Source of the DNA: Synechococcales cyanobacterium PMM_0003
GTDB taxonomy: Bacteria; Cyanobacteriota; Cyanobacteriia; Pseudanabaenales; Pseudanabaenaceae
Assembly (NCBI GenBank): GCA_949128015.1
Contig: CASBRC010000026.1
Location: 1-6,431, forward strand
Length of the DNA: 6,431 nucleotides
Reading direction: 5' to 3'
The notes below the pieces were generated by a model. That model ran no database searches. It saw nothing but the letters and a program-made list of their open reading frames with translations, and had not been told where the DNA came from. Below are positions 1-6,114 of the stretch, piece by piece (the first letter of the stretch is position 1; each line of letters starts with the position of its first letter). Both the position numbers and the translations under genes were made by a program.

Positions 1-2793
1 ACGCAAATCGAGGCTGAGTTCACCTGTGGCAGCTTTGGATACTAGGCTAGGAGGAAGAAAACGCTTGAGGACTGATTCTGTTAAGTAGAGATTGAGTTGA
101 GCCACGCGCCGCTCATTGGTTTTGAGGGCTAATAAATTACGGACTTCGGCTAACAATTCGCGATCGTTAAAAGGCTTGGCTAAGTATGCATCAGCCCCCA
201 TTTCTGTCCCTTCGATGCGCGTCTCTTCGTTAGCTTTAGCAGTAAGCAAAATCATCGGAATACCAGATAATTGCGGATCTTGACGAATCATCGCAATTAA
301 ATCTAAACCAGAAACTTGCGGCATCATCAAATCAGTCACAATTAAATCAGGACGATGTTCTTGGGCTTGAGCATAGCCATGTGCGCCATTATGAGCCGAA
401 ATTACACTGTAGCCTGCTTGATTGAGAACTCGCCGTAAATATCCCCGCAGATCTCGATTGTCATCAACGATTAAAATTTTGCCTGTATAAGTGTGAATTA
501 TGCCTTCATTCTCACTATCGCCAATCGTATCTTCTTCTAAGCTGAGATCCGTTTCTAAATCGGCAAGTTCCACCGAAGCTCTTGATATTTGCAAATCCGC
601 AGGTAAATTGGTGACTTGCTCAACTGGCAAATGTTGTTTGCCAGTGGGAATAGAGATCGTAAAGGTTGTCCCATAGCCATAATCTGAGGTGACAGAAATA
701 CTGCCACCATGCAGGTTGACTAATTCTTTGACTAGCGATAAACCTAAGCCACTGCCTTCATAGCTGCGATTGACAGAACCTTCGGCTTGTCGGAAACGCT
801 CGAATAGAAAGGGGATTTGATCTTCGCGAATTCCAATTCCAGTATCATGCACGCTGAGAATACAATGCTTTCCATCGGGTTCGGCAGTAATACTCACGGT
901 GACGCTACCGTTACTAGGAGTAAATTTCATGGAATTAGACAGTAAGTTATAGAGAACTTTGTCAAACTTCTCTAAATCTAGATATATTTCAGGACATTCG
1001 CTAAAGTCACTAAATAGGTGAATATTTTTGCGATCGCAATAGGGGCGAAAAGCATCAATGGTTTGACTCGCAAATTCAACAAGGTTGCAGGGATGAAAGC
1101 AAGCTTGCATTTTGCCAGCATCAAGGCGTTGAATATCGAGTAGTTGATTGACTAGACGCAGCAGCCGCCGACAGTTTCGCAGGGCGATCACAGATTGCTC
1201 ATAAGGAAGAGATTGAGATTTCTCGATCGCTGACTCTAAAGGACCAATTGTGAGCGTAAGTGGTGTGCGGAATTCGTGGGAAAGATTTTGAAAGAATTCG
1301 GTTTTTTGGCGATCGAGTTCGAGAAGTTGCTGTGCTTGTTGGCGAGTTTTTTGAAAGAGATTAGCTTGTTGTACTGCGATCGCCGCCTGTGCAGCGACGG
1401 CTTGGACTAGAGAAATTTCTTCAGGTAGCCATTGACGGGGCAGCTTATTCTGACGCATGGAAATACTACCAATAATCTTGCCATCCGATAGCAAAGGAAC
1501 CATTAGTAGCGATCGGGCAATAGAGCGTAATGGCAGATCGACAATATTCCATTCTGGATTTTCTTGCAAATCAGAAATGGCGACGGGTTGCTTTGATTCA
1601 ATCAAGGCTTGAAAGACTGGATTTGCCGAGATATTTACTACTGATTGTGGTAACGATGATTCGTCAGGATTTGACGTGTCATGGATGATCTCATTAGGAT
1701 CGAGCAGATGTAATCCAACACAACGCAAATAATGCTCTTCCTCTGTCCATAGAGATAAAGCACAGCTTTCAGAATTTAAAGCTTGCCCTAATTGTTGTGT
1801 GATTGATGCAAAAATCTTTTGGGGATCAAGACTAGAGCGAATTGTACTCGTAATTGTATTTAGTAAGGATTCTCTTTTAGCAAGTTCTTGAATGCGATCA
1901 TAAGCTCTTGCCCTAGAACTAACGATCGCTGCTTGATCGGCTGCCAAATCAATTAAGGCTAATTCATCGCTACTCCATAAGTGGGCGGTATCACAGTGAT
2001 ATAGAGCTAACATTGCCAAACATTCTTTTTGGACTTCTAGAGGCACAAAAAGAACTGATTTGATATTCGCTTGGGCATAGATCGATTTGTCATCTTCATC
2101 AATACGCTCATCATTCTCAATATCGCTAATAGCAACAATCTGCGATCGCAAAGTGAGTATTTTCGATAGTTGCGGTAAATCAGCGATTGGTTGATTGCAA
2201 TAAGCAAAATAGTCTTCTGAAAGTAGCCTGTTCTCAAACAGGCGCAAAACACTCCCTGAAGCATCAAAATTCCGAGCGATGGATTCCGCAATCGTGGCGA
2301 TAATTTCACGATAAGGAGCGTCACTATCAACTGATGATGCGATCGCATTTAGCAGTGATTGTTGACGCAGAGTACGACGTAACTCAGCGGTACGATTTCG
2401 CAGCACATTGTGGGTGTCGATAGCCTGACTGACCACATTTCTAAGTTCCACTTCATCCCAAGGTTTGGTGACATATTTGAACACCTTGCAAGTATTAATT
2501 GCTTCAACCAAATCCTCAACATCCGTATAGCCCGTCAAAATAATCCGCATTGTGTCTGGATATTTAACCGCCATTTGGCTTAAGAATTCCGTTCCACTCA
2601 TGATCGGCATTCTTTGATCGGAGATAATTACGGCGACTTCCCCTTCGCGCTCAAGTAATTCTGCTGCTTCGAGCCCACTATTAGCCCGTAAGACTTGATA
2701 ATCTCGATAAAAAGTCCGAAATAGCAAATCTAAGTTATCGGGTTCATCATCGATAACTAGCAACTTAGGTTTGAGGGCGATTTGCGAACCCAT
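1..2793 (-). CDS. cyaC: CyaC-like hybrid histidine kinase / adenylate cyclase, C-terminal part beyond the window
   Basis: Open frame of 931 codons running off the left edge; the rest of the protein is missing. Domains read directly: receiver 1 (about 10-125; acidic D15-D16, phosphoacceptor D59 in SDQRMP, T87, K110 in TKPWD); GAF 1 (about 145-300); GAF 2 (about 313-485); histidine kinase with H506 in SHEFRTP, N-box NLLSN ending at N620, DTGIGI from D650 and GSGLGL from G680; receiver 2 (about 774-890; D777-D778, phosphoacceptor D821 in TDLMMP, K873). The last 32 residues contain VLKRFLPPSLV and GELSLDL, which in cyanobacterial proteins lead into a class III cyclase domain. REC-GAF-HK-REC-cyclase is the known order of CyaC in Anabaena and Spirulina, where phosphorelay controls cAMP production. 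The protein is probably soluble, as no membrane segment is seen. The start is fixed: ATG at 2793, with an in-frame TAG two codons upstream and AGGA at 2806-2809. Neither GAF shows an obvious bilin-binding Cys-His motif. The histidine kinase and receivers are certain; the cyclase is inferred. The first receiver resembles the RpfG/HupR type. Confidence 0.85.
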   Translation of the reverse strand, partial: MGSQIALKPKLLVIDDEPDNLDLLFRTFYRDYQVLRANSGLEAAELLEREGEVAVIISDQRMPIMSGTEFLSQMAVKYPDTMRIILTGYTDVEDLVEAINTCKVFKYVTKPWDEVELRNVVSQAIDTHNVLRNRTAELRRTLRQQSLLNAIASSVDSDAPYREIIATIAESIARNFDASGSVLRLFENRLLSEDYFAYCNQPIADLPQLSKILTLRSQIVAISDIENDERIDEDDKSIYAQANIKSVLFVPLEVQKECLAMLALYHCDTAHLWSSDELALIDLAADQAAIVSSRARAYDRIQELAKRESLLNTITSTIRSSLDPQKIFASITQQLGQALNSESCALSLWTEEEHYLRCVGLHLLDPNEIIHDTSNPDESSLPQSVVNISANPVFQALIESKQPVAISDLQENPEWNIVDLPLRSIARSLLMVPLLSDGKIIGSISMRQNKLPRQWLPEEISLVQAVAAQAAIAVQQANLFQKTRQQAQQLLELDRQKTEFFQNLSHEFRTPLTLTIGPLESAIEKSQSLPYEQSVIALRNCRRLLRLVNQLLDIQRLDAGKMQACFHPCNLVEFASQTIDAFRPYCDRKNIHLFSDFSECPEIYLDLEKFDKVLYNLLSNSMKFTPSNGSVTVSITAEPDGKHCILSVHDTGIGIREDQIPFLFERFRQAEGSVNRSYEGSGLGLSLVKELVNLHGGSISVTSDYGYGTTFTISIPTGKQHLPVEQVTNLPADLQISRASVELADLETDLSLEEDTIGDSENEGIIHTYTGKILIVDDNRDLRGYLRRVLNQAGYSVISAHNGAHGYAQAQEHRPDLIVTDLMMPQVSGLDLIAMIRQDPQLSGIPMILLTAKANEETRIEGTEMGADAYLAKPFNDRELLAEVRNLLALKTNERRVAQLNLYLTESVLKRFLPPSLVSKAATGELSLDLR

Positions 2794-2824
2794 GGAGCTA
2801 CTTCTTCCTAAAATTTTGATACTG

Positions 2825-2840
2825 ATTACCCTATTACCCT
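2825..2840. repeat. 8-bp perfect tandem repeat ATTACCCT x2
   Basis: ATTACCCT occurs twice with no gap (2825-2832 and 2833-2840), directly next to the inverted repeat at 2839-2881. It lies 32-47 bases before the start codon of the cyaC-like gene, so it would be in the leader RNA or near the promoter. It could be a paired protein-binding site or chance. No known operator is recognised. Confidence 0.5.
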
Positions 2841-2881
2841 AGGACAGGGATTAGGGGTGATATTCCTAATCTCTATCCTAG
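2839..2881. promoter_or_regulatory. Long inverted repeat in the leader of the cyaC-like gene
   Basis: The arms 2839-2855 and 2865-2881 are 17 bases each and pair at 15 positions; the two exceptions are 2845/2875 and 2848/2872. The loop is the 9 bases 2856-2864. In RNA of either strand one exception becomes a G-U wobble and the other stays an A-C mismatch. The repeat lies 46-88 bases upstream of the ATG at 2793. No T-run follows it on the minus strand, so a simple terminator is unlikely. An operator or leader RNA structure is possible, but the role is unknown. Confidence 0.55.
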
Positions 2882-2921
2882 AGAACTAACAGAAACAGAA
2901 CAGATATAGATAATTATTCTG

Positions 2922-2938
2922 AAGTGGCTAAGCCATTT
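2922..2938. repeat. Short palindrome with TGGCTAAGCCA core
   Basis: The core TGGCT-A-AGCCA (2925-2935) is a perfect 5-bp dyad around one base. It is extended to 2922-2938 by two A-T pairs and one G-T pair. It lies between the possible small ORF and the longer leader repeat. It is large enough for a dimeric regulator site but matches no operator I recognise. Confidence 0.35.
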
Positions 2939-2967
2939 TTAGAATTCCGATAAAGTATCAAACAACA

Positions 2968-3033
2968 CTAATATGCATGAACTTGGAGTTTAGAAACTCC
3001 CCTTAGTTTTGAATATACTTCCTTTTGCATCAT
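2968..3033 (-). CDS. Possible 21-residue small ORF or leader peptide upstream of the cyaC-like gene
   Basis: Two consecutive ATG codons open a 21-codon frame ending at TAG (2968-2970). A strong Shine-Dalgarno AAGGAG lies at 3042-3047, eight bases before the first ATG, which is the best ribosome site in the window and better placed than those of the long genes. The peptide begins MMQKEVYSKLRG and ends in KLQVHAY. It is basic, with no signal peptide or membrane segment and no family I recognise. Its stop is 174 bases upstream of the cyaC-like ATG. A short perfect hairpin (2985-3000) falls inside its codons. It could be a true small protein, a translated leader affecting the downstream gene, the remnant start of a lost gene, or chance. 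Only the ribosome site and frame support it. Confidence 0.3.
   Translation of the reverse strand: MMQKEVYSKLRGVSKLQVHAY
2985..3000. repeat. Perfect 7-bp inverted repeat
   Basis: GGAGTTT (2985-2991) and AAACTCC (2994-3000) are exact reverse complements separated by two bases. In RNA the innermost pairs must open to form a loop. The repeat sits inside the possible small ORF, so translation would unfold it. No T-run follows on the minus strand. Confidence 0.4.
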
Positions 3034-3078
3034 AACCGATACTCCTTACGTGTTTTTGCCTAGTATTTGACCACTAGC

Positions 3079-3142
3079 GTAGATAAACAAAAAAAACTAT
3101 GGTGAACGCTGTGCGTTCACCATAGTTTTTTTGTTTATCTAC
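3079..3142 (-). terminator. Long palindromic terminator of murE, probably bidirectional
   Basis: The stem begins at the base next to the murE stop codon (3143-3145). The core ACTATGGTGAACGC pairs with its complement around a 3-base loop (3110-3112). An A8 run (3089-3096) faces a T7 run (3126-3132), with one unpaired A, and the complementarity then continues out to 3079 and 3142. Read on the minus strand it is a GC-containing stem followed by eight T, the classic intrinsic terminator form. The plus strand has seven T in the equivalent place, so it could stop transcription both ways. Confidence 0.8.
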
Positions 3143-4636
3143 TTAGCAGATCGAGCTTTGGCGTTTGATTAAAGCTGATTGAGCTTCTTCACGATCATCG
3201 AAATGGATTTTTTCTCGCCCGATAATTTGATAGTCTTCATGTCCTTTCCCCGCAATCAGAATCGTATCGCCTGATTGAGCTTCAGAAATAGCTGTTTGGA
3301 TACATTTATGTCGATCAACCTCAATCGACATTGGCTTGTCCCCAATATTCGCATTGACTCCGACAACAACATCATTGAGGATTGTCTGTGGATCTTCAGT
3401 GCGCGGATTGTCAGAAGTCACATAAACGCGATCGGCAAGTCGAGCAGCGATCCCACCCATTAACGGACGTTTAGTGCGATCGCGATCGCCTCCACAACCA
3501 AACACACAAATTAATTCGCGCTGCGTAAAGGGACGCATCGCCTTGAGTAGGTTTTCGAGACTATCAGGAGTATGGGCATAGTCCACCACTACGGTCACGT
3601 CTTGATCGTCGCTGACCTGAACCCGCTCCACGCGACCAGGTACATTTTTAAACTCTGGCAATCGGCTAATTACATCCGTCAAATTCATGCCCATATGCAA
3701 AGCGGTGGCGATCGCAGCCAAGATATTCTCAACATTAAAGCGTCCCACTAGTGGCGATTGAAATGCGATCGTGCCTTTTGGTGTATGCAGAGTACCCGTT
3801 GCGCCATTGGGCAAATAGGTCAGGTTTTCAGTATAAAAATCGGCTTGAGAATTGCTAATGCTGTAAGTCCAGATCGGCTTATCGGCAAGCATTTGCACCA
3901 AACGCTGCCCAAAAGCATCATCAAAATTGATGATGGCTCTCCCTTGCAAATAAGTATCGTTAAACAACAAAGCCTTCGCCTGAAAATAAGCTTCTAGGTC
4001 TTTGTGATAGTCCAAATGATCCTGAGTCAAATTAGTAAATACCGCCACCTCAAAGGGGCAACCCAACACGCGCTGTTGGTCTAAAGCATGTGAGCTAACC
4101 TCCATCAAGCCCACATCACAACCTGCGGCAATCGCCTCAGCAAGTTGCGCTTGTAAGTCCACTGCAAAGGGCGTAGTGTGGTTTGCCGTCTTAGAATAGC
4201 CAGCCCAACGGGTATACAGTGTGCCAAATAAAGCCGATGCATATTGGGTTTGCAATAAAAACTCGATCAAATGGGTGGTGGTAGTTTTGCCATTTGTCCC
4301 CGTTACGCCGACAAGTTTTAGCTTTTGAGCAGGATAGTCGTAAAATGCGGTGGCGATTTTGCTGCAAGCTACGACCACATCATCAACTGCGATCGCATTA
4401 TTTTTGGTGGCTAAATTTTCAAAAGCTTCACGGGAAACGATGGCGGCGATCGCTCCTGTTGCGATCGCCTGTGGCGCAAACTTACCGCCATCCACCTGTG
4501 TCCCCGTCATCCCAATAAACAAATCCCCCGACTGACAATCTCGTGAATCTGTAATTACGCGCTTTACTTCTAGCCCATCCAATTCAGGCTGAGAATTTTG
4601 ATAACCTGCTAACGCTAGCAATTGTCCTAAACGCAT
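3143..4636 (-). CDS. murE: UDP-N-acetylmuramoyl-L-alanyl-D-glutamate--2,6-diaminopimelate ligase
   Basis: MurE adds meso-diaminopimelate to UDP-MurNAc-L-Ala-D-Glu in the cytoplasm, using ATP, during peptidoglycan precursor synthesis. At 497 residues it matches the usual length (about 495). Numbered from the ATG at 4636: ATP-binding loop GTNGKTTT at 113-120, SSHALDQ from 181, TNLTQDHLDYH from 201, the lysine expected to be carbamylated at 221 (QAK), DYAHTP at 352-357, and DNPR at 409-412, the signature that selects diaminopimelate over lysine. The start needs a decision. The frame is open to a GTG at 4663, but ATG 4636 gives the family's usual N-terminus (MRLGQLL) and has AAGGA at 4648-4652, eleven bases upstream, which would lie inside the longer version. 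No other mur gene is nearby, so murE stands alone here. It is closed by the palindrome at 3079-3142 and has six HIP1 sites. Confidence 0.96.
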   Translation of the reverse strand: MRLGQLLALAGYQNSQPELDGLEVKRVITDSRDCQSGDLFIGMTGTQVDGGKFAPQAIATGAIAAIVSREAFENLATKNNAIAVDDVVVACSKIATAFYDYPAQKLKLVGVTGTNGKTTTTHLIEFLLQTQYASALFGTLYTRWAGYSKTANHTTPFAVDLQAQLAEAIAAGCDVGLMEVSSHALDQQRVLGCPFEVAVFTNLTQDHLDYHKDLEAYFQAKALLFNDTYLQGRAIINFDDAFGQRLVQMLADKPIWTYSISNSQADFYTENLTYLPNGATGTLHTPKGTIAFQSPLVGRFNVENILAAIATALHMGMNLTDVISRLPEFKNVPGRVERVQVSDDQDVTVVVDYAHTPDSLENLLKAMRPFTQRELICVFGCGGDRDRTKRPLMGGIAARLADRVYVTSDNPRTEDPQTILNDVVVGVNANIGDKPMSIEVDRHKCIQTAISEAQSGDTILIAGKGHEDYQIIGREKIHFDDREEAQSALIKRQSSIC

Positions 4637-4647
4637 AATTGTTTGAG

Positions 4648-4652
4648 TCCTT
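4648..4652 (-). promoter_or_regulatory. Ribosome binding site deciding the murE start
   Basis: AAGGA on the minus strand, eleven bases before ATG 4636. The alternative GTG at 4663 would put this site inside the coding region and has no comparable purine tract close upstream. It therefore favours the 497-residue form of MurE. Confidence 0.55.
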
Positions 4653-4676
4653 GTCACATGCACAAAACATCTCAGA

Positions 4677-4706
4677 ATTCTTGCATGAAAGCTTGATTTA
4701 TGACAA
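4677..4706 (-). promoter_or_regulatory. Candidate murE promoter
   Basis: On the minus strand TTGTCA (4701-4706, five of six matches to the -35 consensus) is followed after 18 bases by AAGAAT (4677-4682, four of six to the -10 consensus), preceded by TG one base upstream as in an extended -10. Transcription would begin near 4670, leaving a leader of about 34 bases before ATG 4636. It lies just downstream of the hairpin that ends the Uma2 gene, where a murE promoter would be needed. Pattern evidence only. Confidence 0.35.
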
Positions 4707-4715
4707 CTCTAAGCA

Positions 4716-4772
4716 GGTAAATAAAAACTAATAAGCTGCGCGTGCGCCCCAGCTTGTTGGTCTTTATTTACC
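4716..4772 (-). terminator. Hairpin overlapping the end of the Uma2-family gene
   Basis: The outer arms GGTAAATAAA (4716-4725) and TTTATTTACC (4763-4772) are perfect complements. After one mismatch, 4727-4738 pairs with 4750-4761, with two G-T positions (4729/4759 and 4732/4756). The loop is GC-rich (4739-4749). The structure includes the Uma2 stop codon (4768-4770) and part of the last sense codon. On the minus strand the inner stem is followed by TTTTTATTT, so it is a plausible intrinsic terminator. The two wobble positions become C-A mismatches in the minus-strand RNA. Confidence 0.65.
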
Positions 4773-5343
4773 AAATTTCGGTAAGGCTCAACACAAACTC
4801 AGGTAAAACATCCTCACCAGAGAGAGAACTCGGATTTTGCAAAACTTCTTTAGGCTTACCAAAGCGATAGATTTCCACTTCCCGATCTTTACGATTAATT
4901 AGCCAGCCGAGTCTTGCACCGTTATCCTGATATTCTTGCATCTTGGCTCGTGTGATCTTCAGATTGTCACTCGGAGACATTAACTCGATCACAAAATCTG
5001 GACAAAGTGGTGCAAATTTGGCGCGTTGCTCTAAAGTCAAAGCTTCCCAACGTTGCTTTAAAATCCATGCAGCATCGGGAGAGCGATCGCTACCATTGGG
5101 GAGCTTAAACCCTGTAGATGAGCCAAAAGTAAAGCCTAGCTTAGTCTGACGATTCCAAATTGCGAGATCGGTTGTGATGCTAGCACTACGCATCCCTGTT
5201 TCACCACCTTCTGGAGCCATAATCGTAATATCTCCTTGAGCATTACGCTCAAATCTAAGGTCGTTATTTTTACGGCAAAGTTGAAAGAATTGCTCGTCAG
5301 TAAGATCGATGACAGATTCTAGGCTAATAGTTAAAGCGTTCAT
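4768..5343 (-). CDS. Uma2 family (DUF820) protein with PD-(D/E)XK nuclease fold
   Basis: A 191-residue protein of the Uma2 family, which is highly expanded in cyanobacteria. Members have a restriction-endonuclease-like fold; the biological role of most is unknown. Visible hallmarks are PEGGETG at 44-50, SPDAAW with D90, PDFVIELMSPSD with E120, K134 in RAKMQEYQDNGARLGWLI, and the EVEIYR strand at 155-160. D90, E120 and K134 match the expected metal and catalytic positions, so the active site looks intact. Length is normal. The start ATG at 5343 is supported by an in-frame TAA at 5365-5367, but there is no clear Shine-Dalgarno before it. A TTGACA lies at 5368-5373 (minus strand) with no usable -10 before the start codon. 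No antitoxin-like partner or transposase is adjacent. The family call is firm; substrate and function are unknown. Confidence 0.9.
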   Translation of the reverse strand: MNALTISLESVIDLTDEQFFQLCRKNNDLRFERNAQGDITIMAPEGGETGMRSASITTDLAIWNRQTKLGFTFGSSTGFKLPNGSDRSPDAAWILKQRWEALTLEQRAKFAPLCPDFVIELMSPSDNLKITRAKMQEYQDNGARLGWLINRKDREVEIYRFGKPKEVLQNPSSLSGEDVLPEFVLSLTEIW

Positions 5344-5395
5344 GGCTTTGCGATTTTGAGGCGGTTATGTCAAGTTTATCATGGGCAAATAAAAG

Positions 5396-5440
5396 CCCCA
5401 AAATTATCGGCGGCGCGAAGCGCCGCCGATAATTTTGGGG
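5396..5440 (-). terminator. Perfect 21-bp hairpin terminator of purN
   Basis: 5396-5416 and 5420-5440 are exact reverse complements of 21 bases around a GAA loop (5417-5419). The central nine pairs are all G-C. The structure starts two bases past the purN stop codon (5443-5445). On the minus strand it is followed by CTTTTATTT, a short T-rich tract, consistent with intrinsic termination. The plus strand has no T-run after it, so it should act for purN only. Confidence 0.8.
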
Positions 5441-5442
5441 GA

Positions 5443-6066
5443 TTATGACGCGAGAGTTTGGCTATATTCTGCGATCGCAAGCGGATAAATAATATGCTCT
5501 TGAACTTGAATGCGTTTTTGTAAATCTTCCAAAGTATCATTAGCTAGAACTGGCACAGCAGCTTGCTTAAGGATTTTGCCGCTATCAACTTCGAGACTGA
5601 GTAAGTGTACGGTGCAGCCTGTAATTTTGACACCATAGGTAAAGGCTTGCTCGATCGCATGGATGCCTTTAAAGCTAGGCAATAAACTGGGGTGGATATT
5701 CAGAATCCGTTCTGGAAAAGCATCGATTAAAACTTGGGTGACGATTCGCATCCAACCAGCCATAATTACCAAATCAACGTTGTGTTGGTTGAGCAGCTCA
5801 ATAATAGAGCGATCAAGATCTTTGCGAGATTTGTAATCTCGATGATTGACTAAGATCGCAGGAATGCCAAATTTTTCAGCACGTTGTTTTGCAAAAGCAT
5901 CAGATTCGTTATAAATCACCACGGCGATTTGGGCTTGAAGTTGTCCTTTTGCGATCGCATTTGCGATCGCCTCTAGATTGCTGCCACTTCCTGAAGCCAG
6001 TACGCCGAGAATCGTAACAGAATTGGAGGAACTAGTGGAATTGGACAAAATCTCTAACGAACTCAC
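5443..6066 (-). CDS. purN: Phosphoribosylglycinamide formyltransferase
   Basis: PurN transfers a formyl group from 10-formyltetrahydrofolate to glycinamide ribonucleotide, the third step of de novo purine synthesis, in the cytoplasm. The 207 residues match the family length. Visible: VLASGSGSN at 22-30 (phosphate binding), IYNESDAFA from 51, MAGWMRIV from 102, the catalytic NIHPSLLPSFKG with N123 and H125, D161 in EVDSGKI completing the Asn-His-Asp set, and QAAVPV from 168. The usual VDTGPI is VDSGKI here, a mild variation. The start is GTG at 6066: an in-frame TGA lies at 6073-6075, no earlier start is possible, and AGGAG at 6079-6083 sits twelve bases upstream. The first 16 or so residues are Ser/Asn-rich and precede the conserved core. 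The gene ends at the 21-bp hairpin and is divergent from the dusA-type gene. Confidence 0.96.
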   Translation of the reverse strand: MSSLEILSNSTSSSNSVTILGVLASGSGSNLEAIANAIAKGQLQAQIAVVIYNESDAFAKQRAEKFGIPAILVNHRDYKSRKDLDRSIIELLNQHNVDLVIMAGWMRIVTQVLIDAFPERILNIHPSLLPSFKGIHAIEQAFTYGVKITGCTVHLLSLEVDSGKILKQAAVPVLANDTLEDLQKRIQVQEHIIYPLAIAEYSQTLAS

Positions 6067-6078
6067 GAATCTTCAAGG

Positions 6079-6083
6079 CTCCT
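6079..6083 (-). promoter_or_regulatory. Ribosome binding site supporting a GTG start for purN
   Basis: AGGAG on the minus strand, twelve bases before GTG 6066. With the in-frame TGA at 6073-6075 this makes GTG 6066 the best start. No ATG occurs in the first 100 codons, so no ATG start is available ahead of the conserved core. Confidence 0.6.
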
Positions 6084-6108
6084 AAACAAAAAATGCAGTC
6101 ACAAGTCT

Positions 6109-6114
6109 ACTATA
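6109..6114 (-). promoter_or_regulatory. Candidate -10 box for purN
   Basis: TATAGT on the minus strand matches the -10 consensus at five of six bases and would place the start of transcription near 6102, about 36 bases before GTG 6066. No good -35 is seen at the right distance. The same AT-rich patch (6108-6116) might serve the divergent gene on the plus strand. Confidence 0.3.

Larger units (their letters stand above)
2794..3078. other. Structured leader / intergenic region upstream of the cyaC-like gene
   Basis: A 285-base stretch between the cyaC-like start and the murE terminator. It holds an 8-bp tandem repeat (2825-2840), a 17-bp-arm inverted repeat (2839-2881), a short palindrome (2922-2938), a 7-bp-arm hairpin (2985-3000) and a possible 21-codon ORF (2968-3033). 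I found no convincing -35/-10 pair for the cyaC-like gene. A TTGATA box lies on the minus strand at 2956-2961, but nothing good sits 16-18 bases downstream, and an AT-rich TAATTAT stretch near 2910-2917 has no matching -35. The gene's promoter is therefore not located. Confidence 0.6.

Noticed and set aside
2037..2348. 103-codon open frame on the minus strand
   Set aside because: It lies wholly inside the GAF region of the cyaC-like gene in another frame, and its composition has no recognisable domain. It is a shadow of the longer frame.
2971..3033. Transposon remnant or CRISPR-like array in the cyaC upstream region
   Set aside because: The repeats there are single inverted pairs of differing sequence. 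There is no regular repeat-spacer pattern, no terminal inverted repeats with target duplication, and no transposase similarity.
3275..4535. Several plus-strand open frames of 61-79 codons opposite murE
   Set aside because: They lie antisense to a clear MurE coding region and have no family resemblance; their openness follows from the murE codons.
4642..4658. Possible cAMP receptor protein site (TTTGA then TCACA) upstream of murE, suggestive given the nearby cyclase-type gene
   Set aside because: The half-sites are seven rather than six bases apart, the left half is imperfect, and the site overlaps the murE ribosome binding site.
4943..5149. 68-codon plus-strand frame opposite the Uma2 gene
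   Set aside because: Antisense shadow of a well-supported Uma2-family protein.
5368..5373. Perfect TTGACA -35 box before the Uma2 gene (minus strand)
   Set aside because: No -10-like hexamer lies 16-18 bases downstream; that position falls next to the start codon.
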